A stretch of 64,000 nucleotides of DNA from DATJGR01 sp963780795 (GTDB lineage Bacteria; Pseudomonadota; Gammaproteobacteria; Pseudomonadales; Azotimanducaceae). Both the position numbers and the translations under genes were made by a program. The notes below the pieces were generated by a model that saw only the letters and a list, made by a program, of their open reading frames with translations, did not search any database and had not been told where the DNA came from. This document shows, one piece after another, positions 41,006 through 49,396 of this stretch. Where the stretch lies: positions 62,001 through 126,000 of the forward strand of contig CAWADH010000005.1 of the NCBI GenBank assembly GCA_963780795.1, written 5' to 3'. Each line of letters begins with the position of its first letter. Within the stretch, counting starts at the first letter, position 1.

Positions 41006-43048
41006 CTACGGTTCGTTGGAGCGGACTGCACCCCCGGCGCCGTGCTCGCGGGGCACAATCGAGCCGATTCGCTGCAAGGCCTCGATGAACGCCGGTGTCA
41101 CCTTCATTGCTCCGTGGGCCGACAGATGATTGGGGTCGAAATAGTTGGGCCAGCCATCGGCTACCGCGGGACAAAACGAACCATCGATGCAAAGGTAGTT
41201 CACTAGCGAGATACGCTCGAAACGCAATCCTGACAGCGCCGTCTGAAACGGTTGCATGCGGGATGCGTATTCGGCGACGCTGATTCCAGGTTCGTCGACC
41301 TTGCGTCCCCACCACACCGCTCTGGCAAGTTGTTCCGGTCGGAAGTTCCTCGTACTCGGCACCTGGTCTACCACGAAGACAGCGATGCCCTTGGACGAGA
41401 GTCGCTGGATAGAAGCCGCGAGTTGCGCTTCGAAGAACTCGCTCGGCCCCCCCCCACCGAACCCGTTGGGAACGCGCACGCGCGGCGTAAGGTAGTTCGA
41501 CCAATACGCGTCGAGGATGACCGCATCGAACCGTTCGGAATCGATCAGATTTGATATGCGCCGGTTGAAGCCCGAGCAGTCGACGTCCGCGACGTTGACA
41601 TCGACGCCTGGTACGGGCGGACATTGGAACAGCGACGCATGCAGGCCGCTGATGCCGGTTGCCTTTGCGGCGGCGTCGACTGCTGGAAACAGCGCCAGCG
41701 CGTGGCTGTCGCCCCACAACAGGAACCGCGGTGCAGCGTCGTTCTTCGGACCAAAGTGACACAAGTCCTCCGGCCTGATGTCTCGATCGGGCCTCGTGCC
41801 GCAGCGCTCCCAGTCGTCCGTTCGATCGTCCGCGGCCGCTGCTATTCGCATCGCGGCCTCAGGCAACCGATTTGGCAAGCCGTGTTCTAGTGCGACGATC
41901 AACCCGATGGTCGCCAACAGAGTTGCACTGGTGCCCAATGCCGCGACCAGCAACCGTCGGGTCGGTAAAACCGTTCGCCGTCGAATCGGGTTCTCGACAA
42001 GTACGAACGACAGCCACGCGCAGACGAACGTGGCGGCCAATACCAAAAGCGTCTGCGTTCCTGTGATTGTCGACGACGGATGGCGGCGAAGCATGCCGGC
42101 GAACAGGATGAGCGGCCAATGCCAAAGGTAGAGTGAATACGACAGTTGGCCGATGAAGACCATCGGCCGATTATCGAGAAGTCGTGTGGCACGGCAGCGC
42201 TGGTCGCCGAACCAGATCACGAGCGCCGTGCCGGCACACGGGACGAGTGCGGCGATCCCCGGAAATAGAGTATGCGAGTCATACAGAAGCACCGGAATCA
42301 AAATGAGACAGAGTCCGGTCAATATCAGGGCGTCGGCAATGAACGGTGAGAAGGAGGCCCTGCGCGATGGACGCAACAGCGCCAGCCCAGCGCCCAGCAT
42401 CAACTCCCACGCACGTGATGGAAGCAGATAGTAAGCAGCGCTCGGATATGCATGCGTCCACCAGACGCTGATGGCGAGGGAAGCTGCTCCAATCAGCGTC
42501 ACCACGGCGACTGGATGGAGTCGTTTTGACCATGACGTCGCTATCAGGACTGCGGGGAAAAGCAGATAGAACTGCTCTTCGACGGCGAGCGACCAGGTGT
42601 GCAGTAGAGGCATGGTCTGCGCGGTATCAAAGTAGCCGCTGTGTTGCCAGAAGTAGACATTCGACGCGAAGAAGACGATCGACACGACGGACCGCCCGAA
42701 CGCATCCAACTCGCTGGGCACCAAGATCCAATAGGCAGCGAACGCGGTCGCAGCAACAACAAGGAGCATCGCGGGCAGCAATCGGCGCGCGCGACGCTCC
42801 CAGAATGACAAATAGCTGAACTGGCCTTGCGCAATCTCAGGAGCAATCAGGCTTGTGATCAGAAATCCGGATACGACGAAGAAGACGTCGACACCGAGAT
42901 ACCCACCGCCGAACAACGCGATGTGCGCGTGAAACAGAATGACCGGAACGATCGCAATGGCGCGAAGTCCGTCAATGTCGCGACGATGACTCGACGTGGG
43001 ACGCTCACCGAACAGAATTCCATTTGTCGGCAGGCCAGTCGGCATCAT
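41006..43048 (-). CDS. OafA/YrhL-type acyltransferase with C-terminal SGNH domain
   Basis: A 680-residue membrane protein. The N-terminal acyltransferase 3 domain (residues about 20-360, some ten helices) begins HRRDIDGLRAIAIVPVILFHA with the conserved R and H and contains LSYSLYLWHWPLIL. The C-terminal SGNH hydrolase domain has LLWGDSHALAL (block I), and DPNHLSAHGA supplies the catalytic Asp/His. It O-acetylates lipopolysaccharide, capsule or peptidoglycan sugars in the periplasm. A run of nine Cs on the plus strand (41447-41455, GGG codons) lies inside the SGNH part and could shift frame. It starts MMPTGLP. Confidence 0.88.
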   Translation of the reverse strand: MMPTGLPTNGILFGERPTSSHRRDIDGLRAIAIVPVILFHAHIALFGGGYLGVDVFFVVSGFLITSLIAPEIAQGQFSYLSFWERRARRLLPAMLLVVAATAFAAYWILVPSELDAFGRSVVSIVFFASNVYFWQHSGYFDTAQTMPLLHTWSLAVEEQFYLLFPAVLIATSWSKRLHPVAVVTLIGAASLAISVWWTHAYPSAAYYLLPSRAWELMLGAGLALLRPSRRASFSPFIADALILTGLCLILIPVLLYDSHTLFPGIAALVPCAGTALVIWFGDQRCRATRLLDNRPMVFIGQLSYSLYLWHWPLILFAGMLRRHPSSTITGTQTLLVLAATFVCAWLSFVLVENPIRRRTVLPTRRLLVAALGTSATLLATIGLIVALEHGLPNRLPEAAMRIAAAADDRTDDWERCGTRPDRDIRPEDLCHFGPKNDAAPRFLLWGDSHALALFPAVDAAAKATGISGLHASLFQCPPVPGVDVNVADVDCSGFNRRISNLIDSERFDAVILDAYWSNYLTPRVRVPNGFGGGGPSEFFEAQLAASIQRLSSKGIAVFVVDQVPSTRNFRPEQLARAVWWGRKVDEPGISVAEYASRMQPFQTALSGLRFERISLVNYLCIDGSFCPAVADGWPNYFDPNHLSAHGAMKVTPAFIEALQRIGSIVPREHGAGGAVRSNEP
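41447..41455. repeat. C9/G9 homopolymeric tract inside the acyltransferase gene
   Basis: Nine consecutive Cs on the plus strand, read as four Gly codons in the acyltransferase frame (NGFGGGGPSEFF). It is the longest homopolymer I noticed in the window. Slippage here would truncate the SGNH domain. Confidence 0.7.
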
Positions 43049-43285
43049 CGCACCCGTCGCACTCCAGTCGCGCGGCAAGGCAGAATCGTCATGACGTTCC
43101 CCCAACGCATACCCATAAAGACCGTGAAGGCCGCCCGGCACGACGTCAAGAGCCGCGATGTGCTCGGCTTGAATCGGATGTAAGCACTTCTGCGTGGCAC
43201 GCACTGATCCGAGTTCGGTTCCAGACTTGGATCCGGATCGCGACACCGTCAGTATTGCCGCCACGCACCTACGCTCGTCTGCCGC

Positions 43286-43699
43286 ATGAAGCTTGTCCTG
43301 ATGTCGATCGTCGTACTGGTCATGCTCGTCGCGGGCTACCTCGCATACGCCGCCCTCGTCGCGAACCCTCGGGTCGAGCGGGAACTCCGCGAGCAACCGG
43401 ATGGCGAGCGCGCACGCAAGGTGATGCTGATAACGCTGCCGAGCGGAAGGACCATTCCTGTGAACTACTTGCGCGAAGGCGACGTGGTTTACGCAGGCGC
43501 CGATGGGCGCTGGTGGCACGAACTGCGCGGCGCCGGAGCGCAGGTGCAAGTGCTCGTGCGTGGCGAAACGTTCAGCGGTCGCGCTCGCGCGATCGAAGAC
43601 GAGCCGGATCGTCGCGCCGACGTGTTCAGCCGCCTGAGACCGACCGCGCCGAAGTTCACCGGCACGCTCGTTCAGATCGACCTCGCGCCGAGTAGCTGA
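43286..43699 (+). CDS. Nitroreductase/quinone reductase (DUF385, Ddn-like) with N-terminal anchor
   Basis: A 137-residue protein: an N-terminal transmembrane helix (LVLMSIVVLVMLVAGYLAYAAL) followed by a small split-barrel domain with RKVMLITLPSGRTIPVNYLREGDVVYAGADG, the pattern of the F420-dependent Ddn/DUF385 family. The family usually uses F420 or binds a flavin; here the cofactor is not known. It is the first of a cluster of small genes, and the DUF1801 gene follows 11 bases later. Confidence 0.72.
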   Translation: MKLVLMSIVVLVMLVAGYLAYAALVANPRVERELREQPDGERARKVMLITLPSGRTIPVNYLREGDVVYAGADGRWWHELRGAGAQVQVLVRGETFSGRARAIEDEPDRRADVFSRLRPTAPKFTGTLVQIDLAPSS

Positions 43700-43710
43700 G
43701 AGGGCAGCCG

Positions 43711-44139
43711 ATGGCACGTGCGGGACGTGAGATGAAACCGAGCCAGCTCATGCGCTTCCCGAGTGCGGTCGAGCACGATCCTTCGATCGAGCTCTGGCTG
43801 CTCGAGTACCCGCAGGACCTGGCGGCGATCGCGCGACACTGGTTCGAAGTGATGCGCCATTGCGGAGACGACGTTCGCGAACTTCTGCACGACGGCCACC
43901 CGACGGCGTGCGTTGCAGATGCGGCGTTCGGCTACGTCAACGCGTTCAGGACGCACGTCAACGTCGGTTTTTTCCGCGGCGCCGAGATTGCCGACCCGGC
44001 GCATCTGCTGGAAGGCACGGGCAAGTTCATGCGGCATGTGAAACTCCGGCCCGGCGACAACGTCGATGGCGCAGCGCTGAAGACGCTCGTCGAAACTGCA
44101 TACACTGATATGAAGCAGCGCATTCGCGCTGCTTCGTGA
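43711..44139 (+). CDS. DUF1801 domain protein
   Basis: A 142-residue protein with the YdhG/DUF1801 fold: MRHCGDDVRELLHDGHPTAC, followed by AFGYVNAFRTHVNVGFFRGAE, GTGKFMRHVKLRPG and ALKTLVETAYTDMKQRI. Members resemble a yeast frataxin-like fold and have no assigned role. The ATG at 43732 could be the true start; I keep the first in-frame ATG at 43711. It starts 11 bases after the DUF385-type gene and 22 bases before the esterase gene. Confidence 0.82.
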   Translation: MARAGREMKPSQLMRFPSAVEHDPSIELWLLEYPQDLAAIARHWFEVMRHCGDDVRELLHDGHPTACVADAAFGYVNAFRTHVNVGFFRGAEIADPAHLLEGTGKFMRHVKLRPGDNVDGAALKTLVETAYTDMKQRIRAAS

Positions 44140-44161
44140 CGGGAGTTCGCCAACCGTAAAA

Positions 44162-45427
44162 ATGCACGCCGCCGAACGCATATTCGACCACCTTCATCCC
44201 ATGGTCGCCGCGGTGCGCGCCAATCCATCGCGCGAAGCGGAATTGTGGGACGACGTCGCGCGCGATCGCACACCTTTGATCGAAGCCGATCCTGCTTCGT
44301 CGCAGCACAGCATCGTCACGTACGCGTGGAAGCTTCCACCGGATGCGCGCCACGTCGTCCTTCAGCCGGGCTTCGGCGACACGCCGGACAACGTGATGGA
44401 ACGGATCGAAGGCACGCGCGTGTGTCACGCGACATATCGATACCGCAACGACGCCCGCATCAGCTACAGCTTCGTGCCCGACATGCCCCTCATCGCGTGG
44501 GCGACGTCGAGCGGAAAAGAACTCGCCGAGCTGCAGGCGTTCATGCTCGCCAACAGGGCTTTGCCCGACCCGCACGGCCGCGAGCAGTTCGTCAGCCGCG
44601 CAGGTGCGGGTGAGCCCGATGCCGTCACGTCGGTGCTGGCTCTACACGAAGCAATCGACGACTCCGCAGCGCATAAGCGCGAACATGTCACGCGTGGAGC
44701 CATCGACAAGCACGCGTTCGAGAGTCGCTTGCTCCGCAACGAGCGCAACATCTGGGTGTACACACCGCCCGGCTATGCAACAAGCGATCGCGCCTTACCG
44801 GTATTGGTGATCTTCGATGGCGGCAATGCGCTTACGCAGATCCCCGTACACCGCATGCTCGACAACCTGCTGGCCGACGGACGCATCCAGCCGGTGGTGG
44901 GCGTATTCATCGACAATCCGACGCCGACGTCGCGCAACGACGAACTGCCGTGCAACGAAACGTTCGCCCGTTTCATCGAGGATGAAGTACTGCCGTGGTT
45001 GCGCGCTCGCTATCGCGTATCGCACGCGCGCGAAGATCACTACGCCACCGGCGTCAGCTACGGCGGACTCGCGTCGATCTGGATGGGATACCGGTTGCCA
45101 CACGTGTTCGGCAACATCCTCAGCCAGGCCGCATCGTTGTGGTGGGGGCCGGGCTATCGCATCGACGTGCCGCGAAGCGAAGGCGGCTACACACCGGAAT
45201 GGCTGATCGACCAGTTCGCCCGGTCGCCGCGACTGCCGCTGCGCTTCTGGCTCGAGATAGGCCTGCTCGAACACCCATTGCTGATGCTCGAACCTAACAG
45301 GCGCATGAAGGCGCTGCTCGAAGCCAGGGGATATGACGTCACCTACCGCGAGTTCTGCGGCGGCCACCAGGCGGCGATATGGCGTGGGTCCCTGATTCAG
45401 GCGCTGACGACGATGCTTGCCTCGTAG
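44162..45427 (+). CDS. Fes/enterochelin esterase-type alpha/beta hydrolase
   Basis: A 421-residue protein with an N-terminal immunoglobulin-like Fes domain (about 40-150, VTYAWKLPPDARHVVLQPGF) and a C-terminal esterase D-like hydrolase (from about 190). The latter includes NIWVYTPPGYATSDRALPVLVIFDGG, the nucleophile elbow GVSYGGLAS and the catalytic His of CGGHQAAIW. Related enzymes hydrolyse iron-bound enterobactin-type siderophores or other ester-linked molecules in the cytoplasm. No siderophore uptake gene is near, so a general esterase is possible. It is followed directly by a repeat island. Confidence 0.82.
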   Translation: MHAAERIFDHLHPMVAAVRANPSREAELWDDVARDRTPLIEADPASSQHSIVTYAWKLPPDARHVVLQPGFGDTPDNVMERIEGTRVCHATYRYRNDARISYSFVPDMPLIAWATSSGKELAELQAFMLANRALPDPHGREQFVSRAGAGEPDAVTSVLALHEAIDDSAAHKREHVTRGAIDKHAFESRLLRNERNIWVYTPPGYATSDRALPVLVIFDGGNALTQIPVHRMLDNLLADGRIQPVVGVFIDNPTPTSRNDELPCNETFARFIEDEVLPWLRARYRVSHAREDHYATGVSYGGLASIWMGYRLPHVFGNILSQAASLWWGPGYRIDVPRSEGGYTPEWLIDQFARSPRLPLRFWLEIGLLEHPLLMLEPNRRMKALLEARGYDVTYREFCGGHQAAIWRGSLIQALTTMLAS

Positions 45428-45467
45428 GAGTCGATGCTGATCGTGATGACGCGAGTATCGGTGGGTT

Positions 45468-45533
45468 GGGTGACGGGTGATCGGTGCTCCGGCCCGGCGT
45501 GTGATGCGCCTCCGCACCGATCACCCGTCACCC
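45468..45533. repeat. 20-bp perfect inverted repeat (hairpin) after the esterase gene
   Basis: GGGTGACGGGTGATCGGTGC (45468-45487) and its exact reverse complement (45514-45533) flank a 26-base loop. It begins 40 bases after the esterase stop. There is no T-run, so it is not a classical terminator; a small mobile or dispersed hairpin element is more likely. Confidence 0.75.
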
Positions 45534-45582
45534 CTTCCACATCCAACGTCGCGCCTTCGTTCGAGATGAATACGTGCACGCC

Positions 45583-45673
45583 GGTGGCAGGCACCGGCAG
45601 TGGCTTATTCAACGTGCAAAAGCTGGTGCCTGGCACCGTCCGTTGACTTGTTTGCAAGGCTGGTGCCGGCACC
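45583..45673. repeat. Three GGTGCC/GGCACC palindromes with shared tails
   Basis: Copies at 45583-45595 (variant GGTGGCAGGCACC, then GGCAGTGGCTTATTCAACG), 45625-45637 (GGTGCCTGGCACC, then GTCCGTTGACTTG) and 45662-45673 (GGTGCCGGCACC). The first and second resemble the copies at 37482-37537, including the TTATTCAACG tail. This looks like a dispersed repetitive palindrome family. The whole 372-bp gap 45428-45799 contains no gene, only these repeats and the hairpin. Confidence 0.6.
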
Positions 45674-45799
45674 GACTTTTGACTTGAGCGATGAAATGAA
45701 CGCGCGCAAAGCGCGCGTTCATCTCCAGCTGTCTGTCGATGGAGACACGCACCTCCGCCGCGCTCGAAGCTCCGTTCCACCGCACACCGAGCCATCGCT

Positions 45800-46576
45800 C
45801 TACAACACACTCCCGCCTGCTGTGAACTGCCCGGTCCCCGCGAACACACCACCGTCGACTGGCACCATGGCGCCGTTCACGAACGAGGCCGCGGTGGAGC
45901 CGAGGAAGGTGATCACCGCGGCGACTTCCTCCGGCTCGCCCCATCGGCCGAGCGGAATGTGGCGGCGCAGCTCGTCGTAGATCGGCGATTGGCGGATGTC
46001 GGCTGTCATGCCGGTGTGGGTCGGGCCGGGACAGACCGCGTTGATACGGATGCCTTCGCGACCGAGTTCGAGGGCGGCTGCGCGCACGAAGTTCGCCACG
46101 CCGCCCTTCGCGGTGTTGTAGGCCCACAAACCCGGATCGCCGCCGAGTCCCGAGACCGATGCGGTCACCACCACGGCGGGCCGATCGGCTTTGCGCAGTG
46201 CCGGCAACGCAGTGCGCACGCCGAGGACGACCGCGCGCAGATTCACGGCCAGCACGCGATCGAACGTCGCCATGTCGATCGTTTCCAGCGTGCCGCTCGC
46301 CGCGAGACCCGCATTGAGAAATACCGCGTTCAGGCCGCCGAGGCCGGTTGCCGCTTCCACCGCGGCGGCGTTCGTCGCCTCGACGGTGACGTCGCCCTTC
46401 ACGATCCGCGTGCGCGTTCCGTCGCGGTCGAGTTGCGCGAGCCACGACAGGTCGGCGCGTTCGAGGTCCACTGCCACGACGCAACCGTCCTGCTCCAGCA
46501 CGCGCTTCACCGCGGCGCGTCCGATGCCCGAAGCCGCGCCGGTGATCACCGCAGTGCGCTGTGCCCAATCGCTCAC
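45800..46576 (-). CDS. Short-chain dehydrogenase/reductase (SDR)
   Basis: A 258-residue classical SDR. It has TGAASGIG, NAG in FLNAGLAAS, the catalytic Ser in VVTASVSGLGG and the Y-x3-K pair in YNTAKGG. NAD(H) is suggested by AVDLERADL. The GTG at 46576 is the start and overlaps the MsrA stop (GTGA). The two genes may be co-transcribed as msrA-SDR, an odd pair. The alternative upstream starts fall inside MsrA in another frame, so GTG is preferred. The C-terminus has the normal VPVDGGVFAG. Confidence 0.85.
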   Translation of the reverse strand: MSDWAQRTAVITGAASGIGRAAVKRVLEQDGCVVAVDLERADLSWLAQLDRDGTRTRIVKGDVTVEATNAAAVEAATGLGGLNAVFLNAGLAASGTLETIDMATFDRVLAVNLRAVVLGVRTALPALRKADRPAVVVTASVSGLGGDPGLWAYNTAKGGVANFVRAAALELGREGIRINAVCPGPTHTGMTADIRQSPIYDELRRHIPLGRWGEPEEVAAVITFLGSTAASFVNGAMVPVDGGVFAGTGQFTAGGSVL

Positions 46577-47277
46577 GATGCGCCCCCCTTCGAGCGCGTT
46601 AGCACCGGCTCGTTCTGATACAGATCGGCGAACTGCTGCTGCAGGTGCACCACCTTCGGCGCGTCGTTGACGACGATGTATGGATTGTTCGGGTGCACGG
46701 TCGCGTAGTCCTGGTGATAGGGCTCGGCCGGATAGAACGCATCCAGCATCGATACCTTCGTGACGATCGGCGCCTTGAACGCCTTCGCTGCGTCGAGTTG
46801 CGCGATGTAGGCCTCGGCCACGCGTTTCTGATCGGCGCTGGTCGCGAAGATGGCGGAACGATACTGCGTGCCGTGGTCCGGTCCTTGACGGTTCAACTGA
46901 GTCGGATCGTGCACCACCGAAAAGAAGACGGTCAGCAACGTGGCGTAGGAAACCTGCGCCGGATTGAACGTCACTTCCACCGATTCGGCGTGACCCGTGG
47001 CGCCTGAACTCACCGCTTCGTACGACGGCTCCTTCCGGGTGCCACCCGCATAGCCTGAGATCGCCGACTGAACGCCTTTGACGTGCTGGAACACCGCCTG
47101 CACGCCCCAGAAACAGCCGCCGGCAAACACCGCCGTCTGCAGTTCGCCTGTCGAGCCCGGTGCCACGTCCGCCAGCGGTTTCGGCAATGCAGTCGCGGGA
47201 CTCTCCATCGCGCCGGCGGGTTCGCATCCGGCCAGCAGTACGAACGACAGCAACGCCAACGCGCTTCGAACCTTCAT
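46573..47277 (-). CDS. msrA: Peptide methionine sulfoxide reductase MsrA, lipoprotein, one-Cys type
   Basis: A 234-residue exported MsrA. The signal leads to the lipobox LAGC at C18, so it is a lipoprotein. The catalytic motif FAGGCFWGVQ places C55 in the active site, and GPDHGTQYRSAIF is the conserved second motif. No other Cys follows, so there is no resolving Cys in the C-terminus and it must be regenerated by an external reductant. It repairs oxidised Met(S)O in periplasmic proteins. It has a standard length for a signal plus domain and is coupled to the SDR gene. Confidence 0.9.
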   Translation of the reverse strand: MKVRSALALLSFVLLAGCEPAGAMESPATALPKPLADVAPGSTGELQTAVFAGGCFWGVQAVFQHVKGVQSAISGYAGGTRKEPSYEAVSSGATGHAESVEVTFNPAQVSYATLLTVFFSVVHDPTQLNRQGPDHGTQYRSAIFATSADQKRVAEAYIAQLDAAKAFKAPIVTKVSMLDAFYPAEPYHQDYATVHPNNPYIVVNDAPKVVHLQQQFADLYQNEPVLTRSKGGAS

Positions 47278-47299
47278 CTTGATCCTCTAGGATAAATAT

Positions 47300-47324
47300 T
47301 TATTGTTTTACAATAATAAATTGT
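47300..47324. promoter_or_regulatory. Overlapping palindromes upstream of the DUF2975/XRE operon
   Basis: TTATTGT-ttt-ACAATAA (47300-47316) is a perfect 7-bp inverted repeat, and ACAAT-AATAA-ATTGT (47310-47324) overlaps it. They lie in the AT-rich divergent gap between msrA (start 47277) and the DUF2975 gene (start 47363). The XRE protein encoded in this operon is the likely binder. Confidence 0.5.
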
Positions 47325-47362
47325 TGCATTAAGATCCCTGACGAAACCGTCTGGAGATCGTC

Positions 47363-47965
47363 ATGCCGCACGCCGTCTCGCTCGCCTCCGCGCCGCACAG
47401 TTCCGCTCTCGACGACATTCGTTCGTTGAGTAGACCGTTCGCGGCGCTGTTCGGTTTCCTGTTTTTCGCAATGCTCACCGTGTGCATCGCGTGTGTCGCC
47501 GCAGCACTCTTCTACGGCGGACCGAACCTGCGCATGCCGCCGGAGCACACCTCGCTGTTGATCATGCCCGATCTCACCGAGCAGGTGCTCGCCTCGACCA
47601 TCGCCATCGGCGACATGCCGCTGAAGACGCGCGCGGTCGGCATCGTGTCGCTCGGCATTCTGCAGTGGGGATCTCTCACGATGATCTTCTTCCAGGCCCG
47701 CGCACTGTTCCGGCTCTACGAGCGCGGCGTCGTGTTCGCCGCCGCGAACGTTGCGTGCATCCGCAGGCTCGGCTTCTGGCTGATCGTCTGGGGCCTCGCG
47801 CCGACCATCGGTCATCAGCTGTGCCAACTCACCGGCGTCTACGACGAAGGCTGGCTCCGTGCCAGCAGCATCGCAGCCGTCGTACTCGGTGCGCTCCTGT
47901 ACGTCATCGGCCGCGTCATGAATCTCGGGCGCGAGATCGAACTCGAACGCGCGAGCTTTGTCTGA
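47363..47965 (+). CDS. DUF2975 membrane protein
   Basis: A 200-residue membrane protein with about four helices (FLFFAMLTVCIACVAAALF, VGIVSLGILQWGSLTMIFFQA, LGFWLIVWGLAPTIGHQL, SSIAAVVLGALLYVIGRVM). The RALFRLYERGVVFAAANVAC loop is typical of DUF2975. In many bacteria this family is paired with a small XRE regulator (YozG-like), as here. Its function is unknown but membrane sensing is often suggested. Its stop codon overlaps the XRE start (TGATG). Confidence 0.85.
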   Translation: MPHAVSLASAPHSSALDDIRSLSRPFAALFGFLFFAMLTVCIACVAAALFYGGPNLRMPPEHTSLLIMPDLTEQVLASTIAIGDMPLKTRAVGIVSLGILQWGSLTMIFFQARALFRLYERGVVFAAANVACIRRLGFWLIVWGLAPTIGHQLCQLTGVYDEGWLRASSIAAVVLGALLYVIGRVMNLGREIELERASFV

Positions 47966-48201
47966 TGGCCATCGTCATCCGGCTCGACGTCATGCTCGCA
48001 AAACGCAAAGTGCGTTCGATCGACCTCGCACAGGCAGTGGGCATCACGCAGGCGAACCTGTCGTTGCTCAAGTCCGGCAAGGTGAAGGGCATCCGTTTCG
48101 CCACGCTCGAAGCGATCTGCAAATACCTCGACTGTCAGCCGGGCGATCTCATCGAATACGAGCCAGAGCCCGCAACCGAACGCATGCTCGATGCGGGCTA
48201 A
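47965..48201 (+). CDS. Small XRE/YozG-like HTH regulator
   Basis: A 78-residue Cro/C1-type HTH protein. The helix-turn-helix is SIDLAQAVGITQANLSLLKSGKVKGIRFATLEAICKYLDC (key helices: AQAVGI and QANLSLLKSG), with the tail QPGDLIEYEPEP. It pairs with the DUF2975 membrane gene and its ATG overlaps that gene's stop. A role as a repressor of its own operon at the palindromes 47300-47324 is likely but inferred. Its own stop overlaps the convergent MFS stop. Confidence 0.88.
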   Translation: MAIVIRLDVMLAKRKVRSIDLAQAVGITQANLSLLKSGKVKGIRFATLEAICKYLDCQPGDLIEYEPEPATERMLDAG

Positions 48202-49367
48202 CGCCGGAACAGCCGCCAGTACAGCAGCACCACCGAGATCGTCAGCAACTCTGCAGACAACAACGCGTACTGCGGTCCCACGCGATCGGCGAACCAGCCC
48301 AGCGCGAACACGACGACCGCATACAGCAGGTTGCCGCCCAACGAGATCAGCGAACCCATCGTTGCGCGCTGACGATCGGTGAACGACCGCTGCATCAGCG
48401 TGTCGCGCGCCACCGTGCCGGGGCCGTAAGGAAACGATGCCAGCGACGAAATCGCGGGGCTCGCGCCCGTCGGCACGGCGGTGGCCGCAACGCCGAGAAA
48501 GATGCTCGTGATGCTCGTCCACACCAGCACCGGCAGTTCGCGGAACCGTCCGATCACGCGTCCCGCCGCGCGGAATCCCAGCATTGCGAACGCGTGCGTC
48601 AGCATGCTCGCGATACCGAGACCCGAGGCCGACCAGAGCGTGGCGAAATACGCGGGAAAGAACATGTGCTTCGCTTCGCCGAGCGCGAAACCCAGCATCG
48701 CCGCGATGCTGACGTCGCGCAGCTTTGCATCGTGCCGGAACGGCACCAGCGCATCGCGCAGATGGGCGAGCACATTCGTCTCGATCACGCGACCGTGGCG
48801 GGACGGCTCGGTGGTGAGAAAGCCGACCACCAGGCCAATCGACTGAGGTATCAACGAGAGCCAGAACAGCGATCGCAGCGGCAACCACACCAGCACGATC
48901 GCCGACACCAGCGCCGACACCGCGAGGGCCGCCTGGAACATCGCGCTCAAGCGTCCCTGATATTCGGCGAATTCGTGCTGCGCCTCTTCGTCCTTCAACG
49001 TGTCGTAGAGAAACGCATCCTGATTGCCGCTGAAGAGCGCGAACGAGAGTCCTTCGAGGAGCGCTCCGATCGCGAGCAGCGCGAACGAAGAGCCTGCGCC
49101 GTACGCGGCGATGCACAGGACGTTCGCGACCTGTCCGGCGAGCATCGTCCTGCGACGGCCGACGTAATCGGAAAACAAGCCAGTGGGCAGTTCGAACAGC
49201 GACGAACCGATTTTCGCAATCGCGAGAATCAGCACCGCGTCTGCATACGATCCGGTGACCTGCGCGAAGTACACGACCATCACCGGTCCGTAGATGCGGA
49301 AGTCGTTGCAGAAGTTGAACCAACTGAGCAACCGGATGTTGCGGCGCGCGACACTCATGTCATGCAT
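48198..49367 (-). CDS. MFS transporter
   Basis: A 389-residue MFS permease with about 12 helices and the MFS loop motif GLFSDYVGRRRTMLAGQV between helices 2 and 3. The start could be the ATG at 49367 (MHDMSVARRN) or the one at 49358. The substrate is unknown. Its stop overlaps that of the XRE regulator, and its 5' end is only about 30 bases from the divergent GDPD gene, so both must use very compact promoters. Confidence 0.82.
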   Translation of the reverse strand: MHDMSVARRNIRLLSWFNFCNDFRIYGPVMVVYFAQVTGSYADAVLILAIAKIGSSLFELPTGLFSDYVGRRRTMLAGQVANVLCIAAYGAGSSFALLAIGALLEGLSFALFSGNQDAFLYDTLKDEEAQHEFAEYQGRLSAMFQAALAVSALVSAIVLVWLPLRSLFWLSLIPQSIGLVVGFLTTEPSRHGRVIETNVLAHLRDALVPFRHDAKLRDVSIAAMLGFALGEAKHMFFPAYFATLWSASGLGIASMLTHAFAMLGFRAAGRVIGRFRELPVLVWTSITSIFLGVAATAVPTGASPAISSLASFPYGPGTVARDTLMQRSFTDRQRATMGSLISLGGNLLYAVVVFALGWFADRVGPQYALLSAELLTISVVLLYWRLFRR

Positions 49368-49396
49368 CGTAAGCGATGAGCTGTTAGCTTTCCGGC

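Noticed and set aside
45468..45533. Rho-independent terminator for the esterase gene
   Set aside because: The hairpin has a 26-base loop and no following T-run, so a dispersed repeat is a better explanation.
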